NCBI RefSeq assembly: GCF_029784155.1
Contig: NC_073693.1
Span: 108,252,683-108,316,682, forward strand
DNA from: Uranotaenia lowii
Lineage: Eukaryota > Arthropoda > Insecta > Diptera > Culicidae
DNA length: 64,000 bases
Direction: 5' to 3'
A program made the position numbers and the translations under genes. The notes below the pieces were generated by a model. The model worked only from the letters and a program-made list of their open reading frames with translations, was not told where the DNA came from and did no database searches. Below are positions 46,167 through 57,735 of this stretch, in pieces. The number at the start of each line of letters is the position of its first letter. The stretch's first letter is position 1.

Positions 46167-49129
46167 CTAAGGGTCCAACGCCGATTGACCGGCGCATAGG
46201 GCTGAGATAAAAGATCTCCACTGCTGGCGATCCGGAGCCAGCGTCTTCACTTGCTGCCAGCCAAGGTTCTCGTCAACTGTGCGGATTTCAGCGGCTAGAC
46301 TTCGCCGCCACGAGCTTTTGGGCCTGCCTCTTCTTCGATGCCCATCTGGATTCCAGTCAAGCGCCTCTCTGCAAATCTCGTTTTCATCTCTTCGCAGCGT
46401 GTGCCCAATCCATCTCCACTTACGTTCCCGAATCTCGATTTCTAGCGCCTTTTGATGACACCGGCGATGAAGTTCAACGTTTGAGATCCAGTTGCCAGGC
46501 CACCAAGCGCGGATGATGTTCCGCAGGCAGCGATTCACAAAAACTTGCAGTTTTCGCGTCGTCACCGCATATGTGCACCACGTTTCACACCCGTACAGCA
46601 ATACGGATTTGACGTTTGAGTTGAAGATTCGGATCTTAGTTCGTAGAGAGATCTGGCGTGACCGCCAGATGTTTCGGAGACTCGCAAACGCAAATCGGGC
46701 TTTTCTGATCCGGGTTTCGATGTCCTTCTTGGTACCACCATCAGGCGTAATCTGGCTACCAAGATACTGGAAGCACTCCACTGTCTCAACCTGTTTTCCA
46801 GCTACCACGAAATTGGAACGATTTTCTGTATTGATTTCCATCGACTTGGTCTTTCCGACATTGATTTTGAGGCCTGCTGCCTTGAAGCTTTCGGTGAGGT
46901 CGTCGAGTTTGCTCTGCATGTCTTGTTGTGTTTGGGCGAGCAAAACAATATCGTCTGCCAGGTCAAGGTCGTTCAGTTGCTCCATGGTTGAAGGATTCCA
47001 CGGCAATCCTCGGTTTGGTCTACAGTCAATCGATCCAGTCAAGATCTCATCCATTACGATGAGAAAAAGCAACGGTGACAAAATACATCCTTGTCTCACT
47101 CCAGCAGTTACCGGGATTGGTTCGGACAAAACACCGTCGTGCAAGACCTTGCACGAAAATGCCTCGTACTGTGCTTCGATGAGATGGACTAGTTTCTCTG
47201 GGACCCCTCGTCGTCTAAGAGCAGCCCAGATGTTTTCGTGGTTCAGTCGGTCAAATGCTTTTTCGAAATCAACGAACACCAGCAGAAGAGAGTCCTGGAA
47301 TTCGTTGATTTGTTCCAGTATGATTCGTAGCGTTGTGATGTGGTCCACACATGATCGTCCGGATCGGAATCCAGCTTGTTGCCGTCGGAGTGTAGCGTCG
47401 ATTTTCTCCTGGATCCTGTTCAGGATCACTTTGCAGAGTACTTTGAGGGTTGTACAGATCAAAGTTATGCCACGCCAGTTACCGCACTCTGTTAGGTCTC
47501 CTTTCTTTGGGACCTTTACGAGGATACCCTGCATCCAGTCGGCCGGGAATATTGCAGTATCCCAAATGTCAGCGAAAAGACGGTGCAACATTTGTGCTGA
47601 CAAGGCAGGGTCGGCTTTGAGCATTTCAGCAGGAATGCAATCGATTCCAGGCGCTTTGTTGGATTTCATGCTCTTGATTGCCGCTTCTATTTCAGCCAGC
47701 GAGGGCGCTTCCGAGTTGACGCCATTTATGCGACTTACTGTGGGCGCCTCGAGCTGCGGGTTCTGTTGGCCATTGCTATTTGTAACTCGGAAAAGTTGTT
47801 CAAAATGCTCAGTCCAACGCTTGAGCTGATCTGTTCGATCTGTCAGCAGCTGACCTGCTCGGTCTTTCAGCGGCATTCTTGCATTAGTCCTTGCACCACT
47901 AAGGCGGCGAGAAATATCATATAATAATCGGATATCTCCAATGGCGGCGGCTCTTTCTCCCTCTTCGGCTAGGGAGTTTGTCCAGGCTCTCTTGTCTCGT
48001 CTACAAGCTCGTTTAACTGCCTTTTCCAGCTCCGCATATCGTAAGCGGGCGGCTGCTTTGGCTGACCCGGTACATGCCTGCTCAATTCCGACTTTCGCCT
48101 TTCTCCGATCATCGATCATCCTCCAGGTTTCATCCGACATCCATTCACTTCTTCTTCCACGAACTTTACCGAGAGTACCATGGCTCGTCGTGATAAAGGC
48201 ATTCTTGATTCCACACCACTGTTCTTCGACTGTTCTGTCTGTCGGCAACTCCAAGGCTCGGGATTCTAGCTGTTCAACGTATGCCCTTTTCACCTCTGGA
48301 TTCTCCAACCGGCGGACGTCGTATCGACACCCGACTTTCTCCTCGCGCCGTTGGACACGCGCAACTCTCAGTCGTATCTCGCCAAGGACGAGGTGATGGT
48401 CAGATGCAATGTCTGCGCTTCGTTTGTTGCGGACATTAAGAAGGCTCCTTCTCCATTTTCGACTGATGCAGATGTGGTCGATTTGATTTTCTGTTCGGCC
48501 ATCTCGGGATACCCAAGTGACCTTATGTGCTGGTCGATGGGGGAAGAGCGATCCACCGATCACCATGTTGTTGTTGCCACAAAATTCTACAAACAGCTCT
48601 CCGTTTTCGCTCATCTGTCCTAGGCCATGGCGCCCCATGATGCGCGCAAAGTCCTGATTATCGGAGCCAATCTTTGCGTTGAAGTCGCCCAAATGGATTT
48701 GAATGTCACCCTTCGGAATTCTCTCTACCACGCTGTTCAATTGACTGTAAAACTGTTCTTCCCCTGCAAATCGGCAACGTCAGTTGGCGCATAACACTGG
48801 ACCATTTTAAGGTTTCTAACCCGTGTTCTGAATCTGGCTACGATTATTCTTTCGTTTATCGGTTCCCATCTTATGAGGGCCGCATGGGCCTGCGGGCTTA
48901 ATAGGAAACCAACTCCTCGTTCTCGAGTAGCGTGTTCTCCTCGTATGCCTGAGTAAAGCAGTACTTGCCCAGACTGTGTCTTGTGTTCTCCAGTGTTAGG
49001 CTAACGGACTTCGCTCAGTTCCAATATCTCTAGCTTGAGGCGGCTAGCTTCTCTAGCAAGTTGAGCCAGCTTTCCTGGCTGGGCAAGGGTCGAAACATTC
49101 CAAGTTCCAATTCTAGTCCGTGTTTTCAT
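46167..49129 (-). pseudogene. RTE-like endonuclease/reverse transcriptase, two lesions
   Basis: From the ATG at 49129 the frame reads MKTRTRIGTWNVSTLAQPGK, the start of an APE-type endonuclease. A TAG at 49003-49001 interrupts it where a Trp codon would be expected. It continues through RGVGFLLSPQAHAALIRWE and VQCYAPT, then a one-base shift near 48745-48785 moves into the long frame. That 857-codon frame begins near FYSQL and holds GDFNAK (D19, N21), SDHHLV near 112, reverse transcriptase FVDFEKAFD (D491), GVRQGCILSP (about 547) and LADD (594-597), then KTKSMEI, GCETW (about 717), RKWRWIGHTLRR (about 774) and an RGRPKSSW tail. It encodes target nicking and reverse transcription. RT and C-terminus are intact; only the endonuclease is damaged, so decay seems recent. 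Confidence 0.88.
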
Positions 49130-49341
49130 GCTAAAAGTCGTTGCCAAAGATCCAATTCGGTTATTTCTTCTCTCATGTTCCGTAACAATACAAGATATCA
49201 GGAGCAGTAGGTTGTTAGCCTAAAGTCCCTATCCCGCGATGAGGCTGCCATTTTGGACTTAGCTGGCAGGAGCCGCATTTCGTAAATTTAGCCGCTTGCT
49301 GCGAGACAGACGCTGCTTGAGCCGCCCCTGACCTGGGGAAC

Positions 49342-49530
49342 AGACGCGTGCGGCCACCTTCTCAGTCTGCATGCGACCAAAGCATCCACCGGGGTTGGGT
49401 ACCCGATCTCCGCTTAGGTTACTCGCACCCCAGCCGGCACCGTGGGGAGGTAGAGATAGGAGTTGTGAATAAGAGGTGATATGGCCACTATGGGGTCTCG
49501 TGTTGCACATTATCCACCGTTTACCACCGT
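49342..49530 (-). repeat. Upstream module of RTE-like copy 2
   Basis: Counterpart of 11883-12092. The shared stretch AGTCTGCATGCGACCAAAGC and the following CCACCGGGGTTGGGTA are almost unchanged. Readable on the minus strand as a peptide with WGASNLSGDRVPNPGGCFGR. Confidence 0.7.
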
Positions 49531-50230
49531 TAACAGGGGGGATGGGGGTGTTTTCAAATTTTGTTACGTAACGCTTGGTATTTTTGTGATAACGCATTCC
49601 TAAATTAAAAGTTTCCTGTGTGTACGGTGTACGTTATAAACCGCTTGCTTAATATTCCAACAGTTATGATAATTTGTCAGCTTTTAATAAAACAGCCGCC
49701 TTAATTGTAGCGTATTTTTTCATGAAGAGTGTTACAAAACTGAAATCGATTCTTCTCTTCATTGAATTTTATTAAATTGTAGAAATTTGACCAGGTTTCA
49801 AGGAGACACTTTACTTTTGTTTTCAAATTTCATTCAGGTCCAAATCTATGCATTTTCTGAACCAAAAAGCAGTGTTTTTAATACAAGCTATCCATTGTGG
49901 TCATTCATAAATCATTTCTCGTCGTTCTGGTCGTTTGATTCGTTTGATCGTGTGGAAAAATGGTGCAGGTAACATCGATCCTTGATAACGGATAAACTAG
50001 GTACATGGAAACTAAAAATTGATTATAAATCTATACATTATCCTTTATTCCATCAAGGATTTAGATCTAGCTTAGAAATTCTTGTTTTAAGGATACAACC
50101 TAAAAAAAATAATCCTACAATTATTAAAAATTTAAAAAAATCGATTAGAATGTTTTCTGACATCATTCCAGAAATTACTTATGGTTTTGAAATAACAAAG
50201 AATTCCTGAATGAATGTAAAATTATAATAA
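49531..50230. other. Unassigned AT-rich sequence
   Basis: Two in-frame open stretches (49787-49972 and 49982-50209) separated by a TAA have no recognisable domain; I do not call a gene. Confidence 0.35.
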
Positions 50231-51149
50231 ATACTAGCTGAACCCGTACGAACTTCGTTTCGCTTTAAATCATTGGTACGTCAAAATGAGTTTAGAAAAT
50301 GAATATTCGAAAAATTCTTTCGACAATTTTGGGGAAAAAATTCAACAGTGTATAAAGTCGCTACTATTACTATTACTTGAAATTCAAATTAAACTGTTGA
50401 TTGGCTTTTTATTAAAATTTTGTGAGAGTGTTTTCTTCTCGATCGGTTGCAAAATCTAGACATTATGGCAGAAACATGTACTATTTGTTTGTGTGCATGA
50501 CTCTTTTGCTGGACCTTCACACTTAAATTGGTATCAATTAACTGCCTCCAACAAAATTATTGCACAAAACACTGAACTTTCAATGAAACCCTCTTTTTCT
50601 GTCCCATGGCCCGAAATTCGATAATTGAAACCAATTTTACGTTCCTCAAAACTCCCTTGTGCCATTTTTTCTTTTCAAATTATATGTAAAATTACGTCAG
50701 GAACTTGAAAACAATGATCAGTGAATATAGACGCCCCTTTCGCCGACCCTTGACACGGAACATGCTTCCTGGAGTCAATTGCTCATAGTTTATAACCCTC
50801 ATCTGAACATTTTCATCTCAATCCGATGCATGATCACGACAATATCGCGAAAACAGTGAGCAACTAACATGGACGGCCTTTTTTTGACCACGATTCAAAA
50901 CTTGACACCTGAAATCAAACTCCCCTGTTAAACTCCCATGTGCCAATTTTCATTACAATTCTATGCTCAATCAAGAGAATATCGTAAAAACAGTGAACAG
51001 ATAATAACCCCTTTTGCCGACCCCTAAGTCGAGATTTGAAACCTGAATGCAAAAGAGCGTCCAATGTAGAATAACGTCAAAATCGCAAAAACATTAAAGT
51101 TGGGTATGGACGACTCCTTCAGCCGACTTCTGATCCGCAACTCGAAACT

Positions 51150-51560
51150 TGAAATCGATTGCTCGTCTTTCAAAACACTCATGTGCAAATTTTCATCACA
51201 ATCCAGTGTATAATAACACCAATATCGCAAAAACATTAATCAGTGAATATGGACGACCCCTTTGGCCAACCCCTGACCCTAAATTTGATAACTGTAATCG
51301 ATTGTTCGTCTCTCAAAACACTCATGTGCAAATTTTCATCACAATCCGATGTATAATAACGCCAATATCGCAAAAACATAAATCAGTGGATATGGACGAC
51401 CCCTTTTGCCGACCCCTATCCCTAAATTTGACAACTGTAATCGATTGCTCGTCTCTCAAAACACTCATGTGCAAATTTTCATCACAATCCGACGGAAAAT
51501 AACGTCAATAACGTGAAAACAATATTTGTCTTGTATGGACGACCCCTTTCAGAAGGGGTC
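51150..51560. repeat. 143-bp tandem repeat
   Basis: GCAAATTTTCATCACAATCC recurs at 51184, 51328 and 51471 (period 143-144), with a conserved GGACGACCCCTTT phrase. Degenerate relatives extend back to about 50740. Confidence 0.85.
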
Positions 51561-51660
51561 GTCCAAAAATCTAAAAACATTTTTCATCATTCCTGGTCCT
51601 AATGAGCATCCATGCCAAATTTCAGATCTCTAGCTCTTAAGACGGCTGAGTCTATAGAGG

Positions 51661-51690
51661 ACAAACAAACAAACAAACAAACAAACAAAC
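51661..51690. repeat. (ACAA)n microsatellite in repeat tail
   Basis: Seven or more ACAA units just before the tail of the 50231-51718 repeat. Confidence 0.9.
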
Positions 51691-51718
51691 ATACAGATAA
51701 TTGCTTTTTATATATATA

Positions 51719-54700
51719 GACTAGCTGACCCGGTGTGCTTTGCTACACATTCCAAAAATAAATGTAATTTGTAAAAAATCATTCAAATTTAGATTTTTGA
51801 AAGCATTTTTTAAGTCAAACCATCATAGTTCAGATCCAACAACTTTGAAATGAGAGCTGCAGCTGGAGTTCCGAATTGCAATTCAAAGATGGTATATATT
51901 ATTTACTGCATAAATTTGATTTTCAAGATCTGAAATTTGTACTGTGTTTTTGACTTAAATAATGTCGAAATTTGTGGATTTTCCACCTTCTCCCAAAGTG
52001 GAGTTACGAACTTCCATAAAAATATTTGTCACATCATTATTTGAGTAATTCCAAATATCCGTACGCAAAAAAAACTCTCTTATAAAATTTGGCCCCTTCT
52101 TTGAAAAGCTCTTTATCTTAAACTTGCATGGGAGCTCACCCATCTTTTCCAAATTTGTCCCCCACTACTTGAAGAAGGTAGGCTGATTAGCCCGGCTCGA
52201 GTTTACATAAATTTCTAATTGAAAGAAAAAGATTCGCATTGTACTTTATAGAGATAGAATTTTGAAAACCGTTCAATAGCGTGAATCGGGACAATTTTTT
52301 GAGTATATTCTATTCTGTATTATGAGCACTTCCAGCTCCTGATAAGCTTTAGATGGTGTATTTTTTGGAGTTGAAAAAAAAGCTATGGAAATTTGAAAAA
52401 AAAAAAACGACGAAAAGGATTTTTAAAAACCATTTTCAAACAACTGTTTTCCCCGTCCTCGCCCTTCGAAGCAGTTTGAATATCTATCCTTTTTGCGCCA
52501 AAATTATGTTAAACAATGTTTCGCCATATGCCAAATTCGTGGACATGATACATTTCAGCTTGAAGTTTACCCAAATAGCACTTGTCATGGTATGAAAATC
52601 ATCGATATCATACAGTGCAAATTTCTTTTTTTCTAATAAATTTGTTAAAGCAAAAAATATAAATATTTAAAAAGGAAATTTCAGTTGCATCACTAAATAA
52701 ATTCTCAGCGTTTTTTAATTTCTCTTTGAAAGTCCAATATTTAAAAATGTTGGCAAAAACAATTTCTAAGTTGACATTTGTCCCGTATATTGGGGCAAGT
52801 GTAAATGCAAAGTTTATTTTCAGATGCGTCAGAGTAATGGCTTTAAAATGGATTTAATATGCACTTCTGTTTGTTTGTTTTATCAAGTTTCATTGATATA
52901 TCTGCAGTATTCCTGCAGTATAAATTTATGTTTGTCGACACAGCAAATGACCTTCATTACAAAGACATTAAAAAATTTTTTAAATCCGCTTCCGTTTTAA
53001 CATTCAGAATATCCTTTCTGGTCTTTCCAACTTATTGAATCATTTTGAAGATGAATTTCTTAAAAGTTCGACGGTGCCCTTGCCCCACCGTGTAAGTTGA
53101 CAGGAGGTAATATTTTTAACACTTCAAAGGTATACTAAAAATTTCTCATAAAAATTTTGCTTCTAGTTGAATATCAGTTCTAAAGTCTCACTTTTCAAAA
53201 AAGAAGCAGATCAAAAGTCTCTTTTATGCAGCCATGTAACACAAAAACACTTTCATGTTAAGTACGTATTTGAATTGGTATGTAAGCAAAATGAACGAAG
53301 TTTTTTTTCAGAATTTTTTTTAAATAAAAAGTTTCTATTTTCATTTCTAAATTCGTTTCAGTTGTGTTTTTGGGCCTATGTAACAATTTTTAGAAGAAAA
53401 CATATTTTTTTATTTTTTTTGTAACAGAGAAAAGTTGAACGTTTGAACATCCTCTAGTGTTCCTTCAATAAAAATTCTTTGGGAAATTGAATTCCCTCAC
53501 TTTTGGTCAATAAAAATCAGTTTATTTCACTGATACCTTCACTTATGCACACGTCAGTCCTATCTTATCCAATTTAAAGAAAAGGCTCTTGATCAGTTCA
53601 TGTGTCGGATCGGATTTTTTTATCTTCTTTAAATTTAAATGGCGCATGATAAAACTTGTTCATGTTCAACAAAATGTTTTCGATCTATCTCTGTAGAAAA
53701 CATCTTATTTATATTTCTGTTATCAATATAATTCAAAAATAACCTTGTAGGCAAAATGGGTTAAAAAATTGTATGTAAATTCATTACTTCCTGTATTTTT
53801 TTTTCAATTGTCCGCGAAGTGTCATACCATTATTTCATTAGCATCAGAACTAAATTTATATATTTTTAGACAACAAATGCTACCTACATTTACACGAACT
53901 ATTTTTGCAAATCTTTAAATTGGTTTTGATTCGATTGATAAAATACCACCCCGTGTCACATCTAGGCGTCATTAATTTATTTTCACGTGCTGTGTACAAT
54001 TAAGTAAGAAAAAACACATCTAGATTGCATATCGCCCCCACGTGCATAAGAAATAAATGAACTTGGTTGAGAAAAAGGCGCCTAATTATTAAATTTTTCC
54101 AGCGATCAATGAACAGTATGCTTTGGTCCATCCACTTGCGACGACATTTGCTTGGCCATAGAGACGGAAAACAAACTTCTAAAAGAATAGAAAATCTCTA
54201 AAAATGAATGACATGCCTTTTCAATTTCAGATTTTGGCAAAAAAAAGTATATGTTTTATTCGATCGGCACAATGTCAATCTGGGTCTCATCTAGGCGTTA
54301 TTCATAACCATGTGCTGTACAAATGAGCTAGGAATCAAGTAGAAAAAAAACACATCAAGGCTTCATATTGCCATTCCTTGCATTCAAAATATGCTTGGTT
54401 GAGAAATACGCGCCAAAATATTCCAACTGATCAGTATGCTATGCCATAGTCACTATCCTCTAGCGACGTTGGTCCGCGACGCCTCGACCATGGAGACGAA
54501 AAACAAACCGCCAAAAGGAAAAAAAAACTCTCGAGAAAATGGATGTCATGACTTTAATTTGTTTCGAAAAACTACAAATTTTGTATGGAAGCCTCCTCTC
54601 CCTTAAGTCGGAGCGGTTTGTAACTATTATAGAAACCATCTCCGGCCCCAAAAACCCTCAGATACCAAGTTTCACGATGATCGGTTCAGTAGTTTCCGAG

Positions 54701-54749
54701 TCTATAGGGAACAGACAGACAGACAAACATTCATTTTTATATATATAGA
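51719..54749. mobile_element. Second head-to-tail dispersed repeat
   Basis: Head CTAGCTGACCCGGTGTGCTT lies at 51721. The tail at 54680-54749 has TTTCCGAGTCTATAGGGAAC, (CAGA)n and TTTTTATATATATAGAT, matching in plan the preceding repeat's tail. The interior is AT-rich with a 300-bp duplication and no recognisable protein. Whether head and tail belong to one 3-kb element is inferred. Confidence 0.45.
53941..54556. repeat. About 300-bp diverged direct duplication
   Basis: 53941-54220 and 54262-54556 share, in order, CATCTAGGCGT(C/T)ATT, GTGCTGT, AAAACACATC, CTTGGTTGAGAAA, ATCA..CAGTATGCT and AGAGACG(G/A)AAAACAAAC. Confidence 0.75.
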
Positions 54750-55791
54750 TTTAAATTTTGAATGAATTTGGTACTGAAAAATTCGGTTCATCTATTTGAA
54801 TCTCTACACTGAATATGAAGATGAAATTTCTTACATTCTATACATGTATAAAATTAAATTGACAACTAATCAGAACTCTATAAATAGAGAATTGATTAAT
54901 GAACAAAAAAAAAAAAAAAACAAACAATTTGAGGCTGAAATTTGATTTTTGAATGAAAAGAAAATTTGTTATGACATTATCGATTTTTTTAATTACAGGA
55001 CATGATTAGTGACCAAATCTTTGATGTTGGGATTTTGGCTTTAGTTATTGCCACGAATAGAAAATATCTGTTACTTACCTTCAACCATGTCGATATGTTT
55101 AATTAAGACTTGGTGTGTGAATTTGTAAAGTTATAATGGTTATTTGGAATTCTGAACTTGTTTAGAATTCTAAGTAAAGTTTTGAAGTATTAAGTTTTGA
55201 GTTTGAGTTGTTTTATGGAATAATTTTGACGATTTATCAGCGTCATATTTTGTCGTAAAATATAATGCCTTGCTTCTAAAGGTTTAAAGGATGTAATTTC
55301 AACTAAATTTAGGATTGAAATCCAAAAGCCAATTTTCTTACATGTCTTTTAAACCTTGTTTGGAAGTACCTTTCTGGATCCAGTAATTTTTTTTTCTATC
55401 ATAATAACTCTTCTTGAACTGCAATTTCGTGCTGGAACAAATCTCAATGGGGAGAGGGTGGGAGGTTGTTTTGCTAAACTCTCCCCTCCCCTCGTTTGCA
55501 CGGCATTTAATGAGTATACTGAAAAATATAAAATTAAACTATTTCTTTTGTTCGATTATAGTCGTTTGAACATCTTAATGTCATTCGCGACTTACATTTA
55601 AATTGAACTTTTGTCTAGAATTTAGATTATATTTACATTTCCCCGACTTTTCCCCTATGTACAAAATAACCATGTGTTACGTGTTACGAGGGCGAGGGGA
55701 GGGTTGATCATTTCTTACGAATATGTTAGATGGGGAAGGGGGGAGTTTAAACTGATCAAAAATCGCGTTACGTAATATTTGAATGGTCCCT
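54750..55791. other. Unassigned; short dispersed repeat near 55553
   Basis: GATTATAGTCGTTTGAA...GTCATTCGCGACTTA (55553-55595) resembles 26513-26560. No gene recognised. Confidence 0.4.
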
Positions 55792-56344
55792 TAGATGTGT
55801 ATTTACATGAATAAGATGTTCTGAACATTTCTTGGGGCATTCAAATCAAACGTTTTGCACAAGATTTCAACATTCTACGACGTTTCCTAGCCAACTCATT
55901 GCAACTTAAAGTTTTATTTTCACTCAATTTCACGAGCTTTTATTGCAAAAACGTGTAAGTGGATTTTTGAAACTAATAAACCACATTGAAGCTTGAACTA
56001 AGTGCAACAAATTGGCGTTGGCGCCATTTGTCTCCACGTGCTCATATTTCAACACAACATGCATACGTTTGATGTGTTTTACGTGTTTCCATACAAAAAT
56101 TATTTTCAACTGCCTTCTGCCATCGTTCTGCGTAGAATCTGCGTAACCTGGAAATCAATTTTTCCATTTTCCATCCACTTGCACGTTTTTGCAATAAACG
56201 CTCGTGAAAATTAGTACAAATAAAACTTAAAGTTGCAAAAGTTGGCTAGGAAACGTCGTAGAATGTTGAAATCTTGTGCAAAACGTTTGATTTGAATGCG
56301 CCAAGAAATGTTCGGAGCATCTTATTCATGTAAATCCACATCTA
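55792..56344. mobile_element. Large palindromic TA-flanked element
   Basis: 55792-55962 and 56168-56344 are inverted copies about 90% alike, sharing TTTACATGAATAAGATG, CATTCAAATCAAACGTTTTG, ACGACGTTTCCTAGCCAAC and GCAATAAA/TTTATTGC phrases. TA lies at both ends of the arms. A central 205 bp has a 70-codon frame of no recognisable family. A foldback-type MITE is likely. Confidence 0.75.
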
Positions 56345-56758
56345 GCTATAGTTGAGTTTAAAAAACTAACTTTTAAATAACTTTCAAAAGAAAACATTTA
56401 TAACTCTGCTCTAAAAAGAGATAGAGTTTTAATGTATTCAACAAAATTTCATATTTTTACGTATTCTACAACTTTGTAACATAAAGTAAAGCTCCATCTA
56501 TTCAAATAAAAAAATTGGAATTTTCAATTTTTTATAGTGGACTTTGACTAACTTTTGATACTTTCAAGTTATAAAGCATGTTTGAAGAATGTTCTGAAGA
56601 CACCTAAGATATAAGATGAAAGACAGAGGCGCTAGGAAAAAATTCCACTTTTAGCCATTTCGGACCACTGTGCGCTGTAGTCCATAGCGCAAAACGAAAT
56701 TCATTTTTTTTGGCTGAAAAAATCCTTAAGCCATTTTCGTCATATTTTTTCTTGGATA
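56345..56758. other. Unassigned; element end near 56654
   Basis: GGACCACTGTGCGC near 56654-56667 resembles the right terminus of 39169-40068. The partner end is not found. Confidence 0.4.
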
Positions 56759-56868
56759 ATTTATTTATTTATTTTATTTGCATAGTGTTCCTTCTCACGA
56801 CATAACTTGACGAACATAATTTCTTAAATTCACTCGGTCCATGGCAACCGTTCTCCAATTTCTCGGGC
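56759..56868 (-). mobile_element. 5'-truncated RTE 3' fragment
   Basis: About 100 bp nearly identical to the 3' end of the RTE-like element at 9133-9236 (CACTCGGTCCATGGCAACCG and the ACATAACTTNACGAACATAA stretch), ending in an AAATA-type tail. TTGGATAAT at the left and TTGGATAAAT at the right flank it, a plausible target duplication. Confidence 0.85.
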
Positions 56869-57735
56869 CCTCCGATTTTTTGGATAAATATGGATTTATT
56901 TGAGTGATATCTCGTAAATGTAAATAAACGGGTTTATAACATTTTAGAAAACTTCAGCTAAAAATAGTTGAATATTAACCTTTGTTTTGGAAAAATGACC
57001 AAATGAAGCCAAAATCAGTTCCAATATTGAAATTTACATTTTTTTAAATGTTGGAGTGTTCTTTCAGCACTGTTGTTCTTAATCTCATAATTACTGTAAA
57101 CTTTTTCAGGAATTCCTGGCATCCTCTTTCATCTCATAAAACATAATAAACTCTCAAATCTACAGGTGGAACAGATTTACGAAAGCAACAACAAAAAACA
57201 GAAATGCCTACCGGTGATTTACGGTAATATGTTTACCTGGGAAATTTAATCTTCTTTCGCAAATTTATCCAACAGGAAAAAATAAATCATCCACAATCTT
57301 GCAGCTCTGAGAGGTTTGCATTTTCTACCGACAACGACGACCGCTTGTTATCCTTCCGGCGATAATCTTGAGCGATACGCGCCGCTCATCTGTATGATAA
57401 TTTAATCATCGTAAAGAATCAGCTTTTTCAAGTCGGAAAAACTCGGAGTCTCGAGGCAGCCAACCGAAGCAAGGCTGCCGGTCAAAAGAAAAAAACCCGA
57501 TTTAATACACTTGACAGTGGATTGAAGCCTTTCTTACAGCCTGTAAATTATATTTGGGTTTATATGGCACAAAATGAATTATGAATTATGATTAATGAAC
57601 TTCATACGCAGTAAATCCAAAAACAAAGTAGGAAATAAAGATTCAAAGTTTTTAATAGGATAAAAGTATTTTTAATATTATCATAATTTCCATATCAATA
57701 ACATTATTTGCAACTAATTGGAGATTTTTGAATGA
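56869..57735. other. Unassigned; dispersed repeat at 57490-57550
   Basis: AACCCGATTTAATACACTTG then GTGGATTGAAGCCTTTCTTA match about 23524-23574. 57260-57480 is less AT-rich. No gene recognised. Confidence 0.4.

Larger units (their letters stand above)
46097..49530 (-). mobile_element. RTE-like non-LTR retrotransposon, copy 2 (distinct family)
   Basis: The element runs on the minus strand: upstream module (49530-49342), endonuclease start at 49129, reverse transcriptase, C-terminal region, and a short 3' tail ending in a run of A after AATAATAAA near 46097. It differs strongly in protein sequence from 9133-12092 but shares the upstream module, so the two are related families. Markedly less AT-rich than its neighbourhood. 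The 5' boundary is approximate. Confidence 0.86.
50231..51718. mobile_element. Dispersed repeat, CTAGCTGAACCC head to ATATATAGA tail
   Basis: It starts CTAGCTGAACCCGTACGAAC and ends after (CAAA)n then CATACAGATAATTGCTTTTT and ATATATATAGA, directly abutting the next head. Heads and tails of this kind are also at 44901 and 54749. No coding sequence is recognised. Class unknown. Confidence 0.55.

Noticed and set aside
46492..47829. 445-codon plus-strand open frame
   Set aside because: It lies antisense to the RTE reverse transcriptase; open length reflects codon bias of the real minus-strand frame.
49787..50209. Two in-frame open stretches separated by TAA, possibly a small gene or spliced exons
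   Set aside because: No recognisable domain; AT-rich composition; the GTAAC donor-like site has no convincing acceptor or partner exon.
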